Shown here piece after piece: positions 60,873-64,000 of a DNA stretch of 64,000 bases (its first letter is position 1; each line of letters begins with the position of its first letter). The notes below the pieces were generated by a model. The model was given only the letters and a program-made list of their open reading frames with translations. It searched no databases and had not been told where the DNA came from. The position numbers and the translations under genes were made by a program. This DNA is from Nocardioides scoriae (GTDB taxonomy: Bacteria > Actinomycetota > Actinomycetes > Propionibacteriales > Nocardioidaceae): assembly GCF_900104965.1 (NCBI RefSeq), contig NZ_LT629757.1:3994483-4058482 (forward strand), given 5' to 3'.

Positions 60873-62197
60873 CCGCGCTGTTCTACCTCCTCGGCGTGCT
60901 CGTCTTCGTCGTCGGGCTGCTGGGCTCGGTGGCGCTGCACGAGGCCGGCCACCTGATCCCCGGCAAGCTGTTCAACGTCCGGGTGACGCAGTTCTTCGTC
61001 GGCTTCGGACGGACCCTGTGGTCGCGGCAGCGGGGTGAGACGGAGTACGGCCTCAAGGCGATCCCGCTCGGCGGCTACTGCAAGCTCGTCGGGATGGTGC
61101 CGCCCAACGCCGCGGACGCCGAGGCGGGTCCCGACCAGGTCCGCAGCCGCGCGACCGGCATGTTCGCCCAGCTGGTCAGCGACGCCAAGGACGCGGAGTA
61201 CGAGCACGTCGACCCCCACGACCACGACCGGCTGTTCTACAACAAGCCGTGGTGGCAGCGGGTGGTCATCATGGGCTCCGGCGTCGCGATCAACCTGGTG
61301 CTGAGCTTCCTGCTCTTCGCGGTGGTCTTCATGGGCTACGGCGTCTACCAGCCGACCACCACGATCTCCTCGGTCTCGCAGTGCGTCGTGGCCACCACCG
61401 CGGCCACCGCCGACCAGCCGCCGCGCGCGTGCACCTCGTCGGACCCCGAGTCGCCGGCGAAGGCCGCGGGCTTCCGCCCCGGCGACCGGTTCGTGTCGAT
61501 CAACGGCACCGCGATCGGCGGCTGGGAGCAGATGCAGGCCGCCATCCGCGACAACGGCGACCGCACCGCCACCATCGTGGTCGAGCGCGACGGCCGCGAG
61601 GTCACCCTGCGCCCCACGACGACCGTCACCACCCAGGCGACCGACCCCGAGGACCCGACCACCGTCACCGAGGTGGGCTTCCTCGGCGTGGTGCCGCTCC
61701 AGGAGCGCGAGCGCCAGGGCGTGGGGTACGTCGCCGGGCGGATGGTCGACGGCACCGTGCAGACCGCCCAGACGATCGGCACCCTGCCCGCCCGCGTGTA
61801 CGACGCGGGGCAGGCCGCGCTCGGCCTCGAGGAGCGCGACCCCAACGGCCCGATGAGCGTCGTCGGGGCCGGCCGGGTCGCGGGCGAGCTGGCCTCGGAG
61901 GACCGGATCCCGGTGCTCGACCGGTTCTTCCTCATCGTCGGCCTGCTCGCCGGGCTCAACCTGTTCCTGGGCCTGGTCAACCTGCTGCCGCTGCCGCCCT
62001 TCGACGGCGGCGGGATCGCCACGACGCTCTACGAGACCGCGCGTCGCCGCATCGCCCGGGCGCGCGGCAAGCCCGACCCCGGCGGGGTCGACAGCGCCCG
62101 GCTGCTGCCCCTGACGTACGCCATGGCAGCGGTGATCCTGCTGGTCAGCGTGGTGCTGATCTTCGCCGACGTGCTGGCGCCGGTGAGCCTGTCGTAG
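60869..62197 (+). CDS. rip1: Site-2 zinc metalloprotease (Rip1/RseP family)
   Basis: Rip1-type intramembrane proteases cut anti-sigma factors and other membrane proteins. The 442-residue protein has the zinc motif HEAGH near residues 25-29 in the first helix. An extracytoplasmic PDZ domain ([22 protein letters not shown] near 203-224) follows, then [11 protein letters not shown] (near 373), where the usual LDG is FDG. The C terminus holds another helix. Coupled to dxr by overlap and 19 nt before ispG. Confidence 0.94.
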   Translation: MTALFYLLGVLVFVVGLLGSVALHEAGHLIPGKLFNVRVTQFFVGFGRTLWSRQRGETEYGLKAIPLGGYCKLVGMVPPNAADAEAGPDQVRSRATGMFAQLVSDAKDAEYEHVDPHDHDRLFYNKPWWQRVVIMGSGVAINLVLSFLLFAVVFMGYGVYQPTTTISSVSQCVVATTAATADQPPRACTSSDPESPAKAAGFRPGDRFVSINGTAIGGWEQMQAAIRDNGDRTATIVVERDGREVTLRPTTTVTTQATDPEDPTTVTEVGFLGVVPLQERERQGVGYVAGRMVDGTVQTAQTIGTLPARVYDAGQAALGLEERDPNGPMSVVGAGRVAGELASEDRIPVLDRFFLIVGLLAGLNLFLGLVNLLPLPPFDGGGIATTLYETARRRIARARGKPDPGGVDSARLLPLTYAMAAVILLVSVVLIFADVLAPVSLS

Positions 62198-62216
62198 CGA
62201 CTCCTAGACTGGGGTC

Positions 62217-63368
<1,152 letters not shown>

Positions 63369-63386
63369 CCAGTCGGCGCGGCCGCC

Positions 63387-64000
63387 TCACCACACCGTGT
63401 AGAAGAGCTGCTGCACCACCAGCGCGGTCAGCAGCTGCAGGCCCAGACCCCAGCGGCGCCACCGCTCGGGCAGCAGGGCGCACGAGACGAGCAGCCACGG
63501 CATGAACGGCAGCCAGATCCGCTCGACCTCCGCCTTGCTCATGCCCGACGCGTCGGCGGCGGCCACCATCACCACGGCCGCCCCGGCGAGCAGCAGCGGG
63601 GCGTGGTCGCGGCGCAGCCACGCCCGGGGGCGTGCCGCCAGGTGGGCCACCCCGGCGGCGACCAGCGGGCCCGCGCTGATGACGAGCAGTGCCAGGTTGG
63701 CCCAGCGCCAGTAGTCCTCCGGCCGGTCCTTGGCGATGCCCTCCTCGTAGCGCTCGACCAGCGCGGGGTAGAAGTCCCACCACGCCCAGCCGGCGGCGGC
63801 GAAGCCCAGCACGACGACCAGGGCGGCGCCGGCGGCCAGCGGCAGCGGCCGCCAGGAGCGCCCGGCCACCAGCACGGCGACGGCGAGCAGGCCCATGAGC
63901 GGCATGCCGTAGGACATCATCACCAGCATCCCGAGCAGCAGGCCCGCGAGCAGCGACCAGCCGACGCCGCGGCGCCTGTCCCGGCGCTGCTTCCGGTCGT
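63387..64000 (-). CDS. Polytopic membrane protein (C-terminal part; possible GT-C-type glycosyltransferase)
   Basis: The frame stays open to the window edge, so the N terminus is missing. About 200 residues are visible with six or so hydrophobic helices. A segment DRPEDYWRWANLALL and a SKAEVERIWLPFMPWLL near the C terminus resemble integral membrane proteins of the actinobacterial mannosyltransferase type, but the catalytic N-terminal part is outside the window. It converges on ispG with an 18-nt gap. Function is therefore uncertain. Confidence 0.6.
   Translation of the reverse strand, partial: DRKQRRDRRRGVGWSLLAGLLLGMLVMMSYGMPLMGLLAVAVLVAGRSWRPLPLAAGAALVVVLGFAAAGWAWWDFYPALVERYEEGIAKDRPEDYWRWANLALLVISAGPLVAAGVAHLAARPRAWLRRDHAPLLLAGAAVVMVAAADASGMSKAEVERIWLPFMPWLLVSCALLPERWRRWGLGLQLLTALVVQQLFYTVW

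Overview
The window is very GC-rich (visually about 70% or more), with GTG and TTG starts used freely and short intergenic gaps. Its gene order is typical of Actinobacteria: amt-glnK-glnD-ffh; rpsP-khpA-rimM-trmD-rplS-lepB-rnhB-DUF2469; yraN-comM-dprA; rpsB-tsf-pyrH-frr-cdsA; dxr-rip1-ispG. TadE-type pilus genes, a C+ type L32 and an Rv1264-like cyclase fit the same group. I infer a Nocardioides-like member of the Propionibacteriales; no 16S gene is present to confirm this. It is ordinary chromosome, with no rRNA, tRNA, IS element, phage or CRISPR array seen.

Layout. 1-5616: end of recG, then rsmD, coaD, a YceD-like gene, rpmF, rnc and mutM. 5743-8365: small coiled-coil protein, TSUP exporter behind a perfect inverted repeat, MFS transporter. 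8574-14144: smc, thioesterase, small membrane protein and ftsY, facing a TetR gene. 15044-21056: nitrogen block (amt, two tandem PII genes split by a strong hairpin, glnD), then ffh. 21132-26096: accessory stretch with a secreted ScyD-like protein, an AbiEi/DUF559-type gene bracketed by two palindromic 39-bp repeats, an amidohydrolase, a PrmC-like methyltransferase and a membrane protein. 26298-31289: ribosome and tRNA maturation genes, including a TrmD-GNAT fusion. 31306-34409: four TadE/TadG genes without pilus motor genes. 34624-39380: yraN, comM, dprA, a XerC-like recombinase and an M23-type protein. 39733-44055: rpsB, tsf, pyrH, frr, cdsA. 44069-48463: dinB, then an Lgt-like protein, a multi-cysteine radical SAM protein and two small membrane proteins. 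48536-53396: rlmN, an atypical SDR, a glycosyltransferase and a cAMP-binding/adenylate cyclase couplet. 53382-59521: LOG protein, secreted protein, stand-alone acyl-CoA-synthetase-like fragment, aldehyde dehydrogenase, two 32-bp repeat arrays and a divergent pair of related SDR genes. 59739-64000: dxr, rip1, ispG and a partial membrane protein.

How genes work together. The Amt transporter, the PII proteins with Tyr51 and GlnD form a nitrogen-sensing relay, and a GlnR-like box lies upstream of amt. FtsY and Ffh are the two SRP GTPases, with LepB as the downstream signal peptidase. The rpsP and rplS clusters share a promoter architecture. ComM, DprA and YraN form the usual DNA-uptake/recombination set. 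Dxr and IspG are two steps of the MEP isoprenoid pathway flanking the site-2 protease.

The best candidates for undescribed biology are: the Lgt-like/radical-SAM/membrane-protein cassette (45361-48463); the repeat-bracketed DUF559-type gene (22472-23593); the two inverted, related 32-bp tandem arrays (57330-57736); the TrmD-GNAT fusion; and a recurring -10-like element placed 6-8 nt before start codons, which suggests leaderless transcripts.
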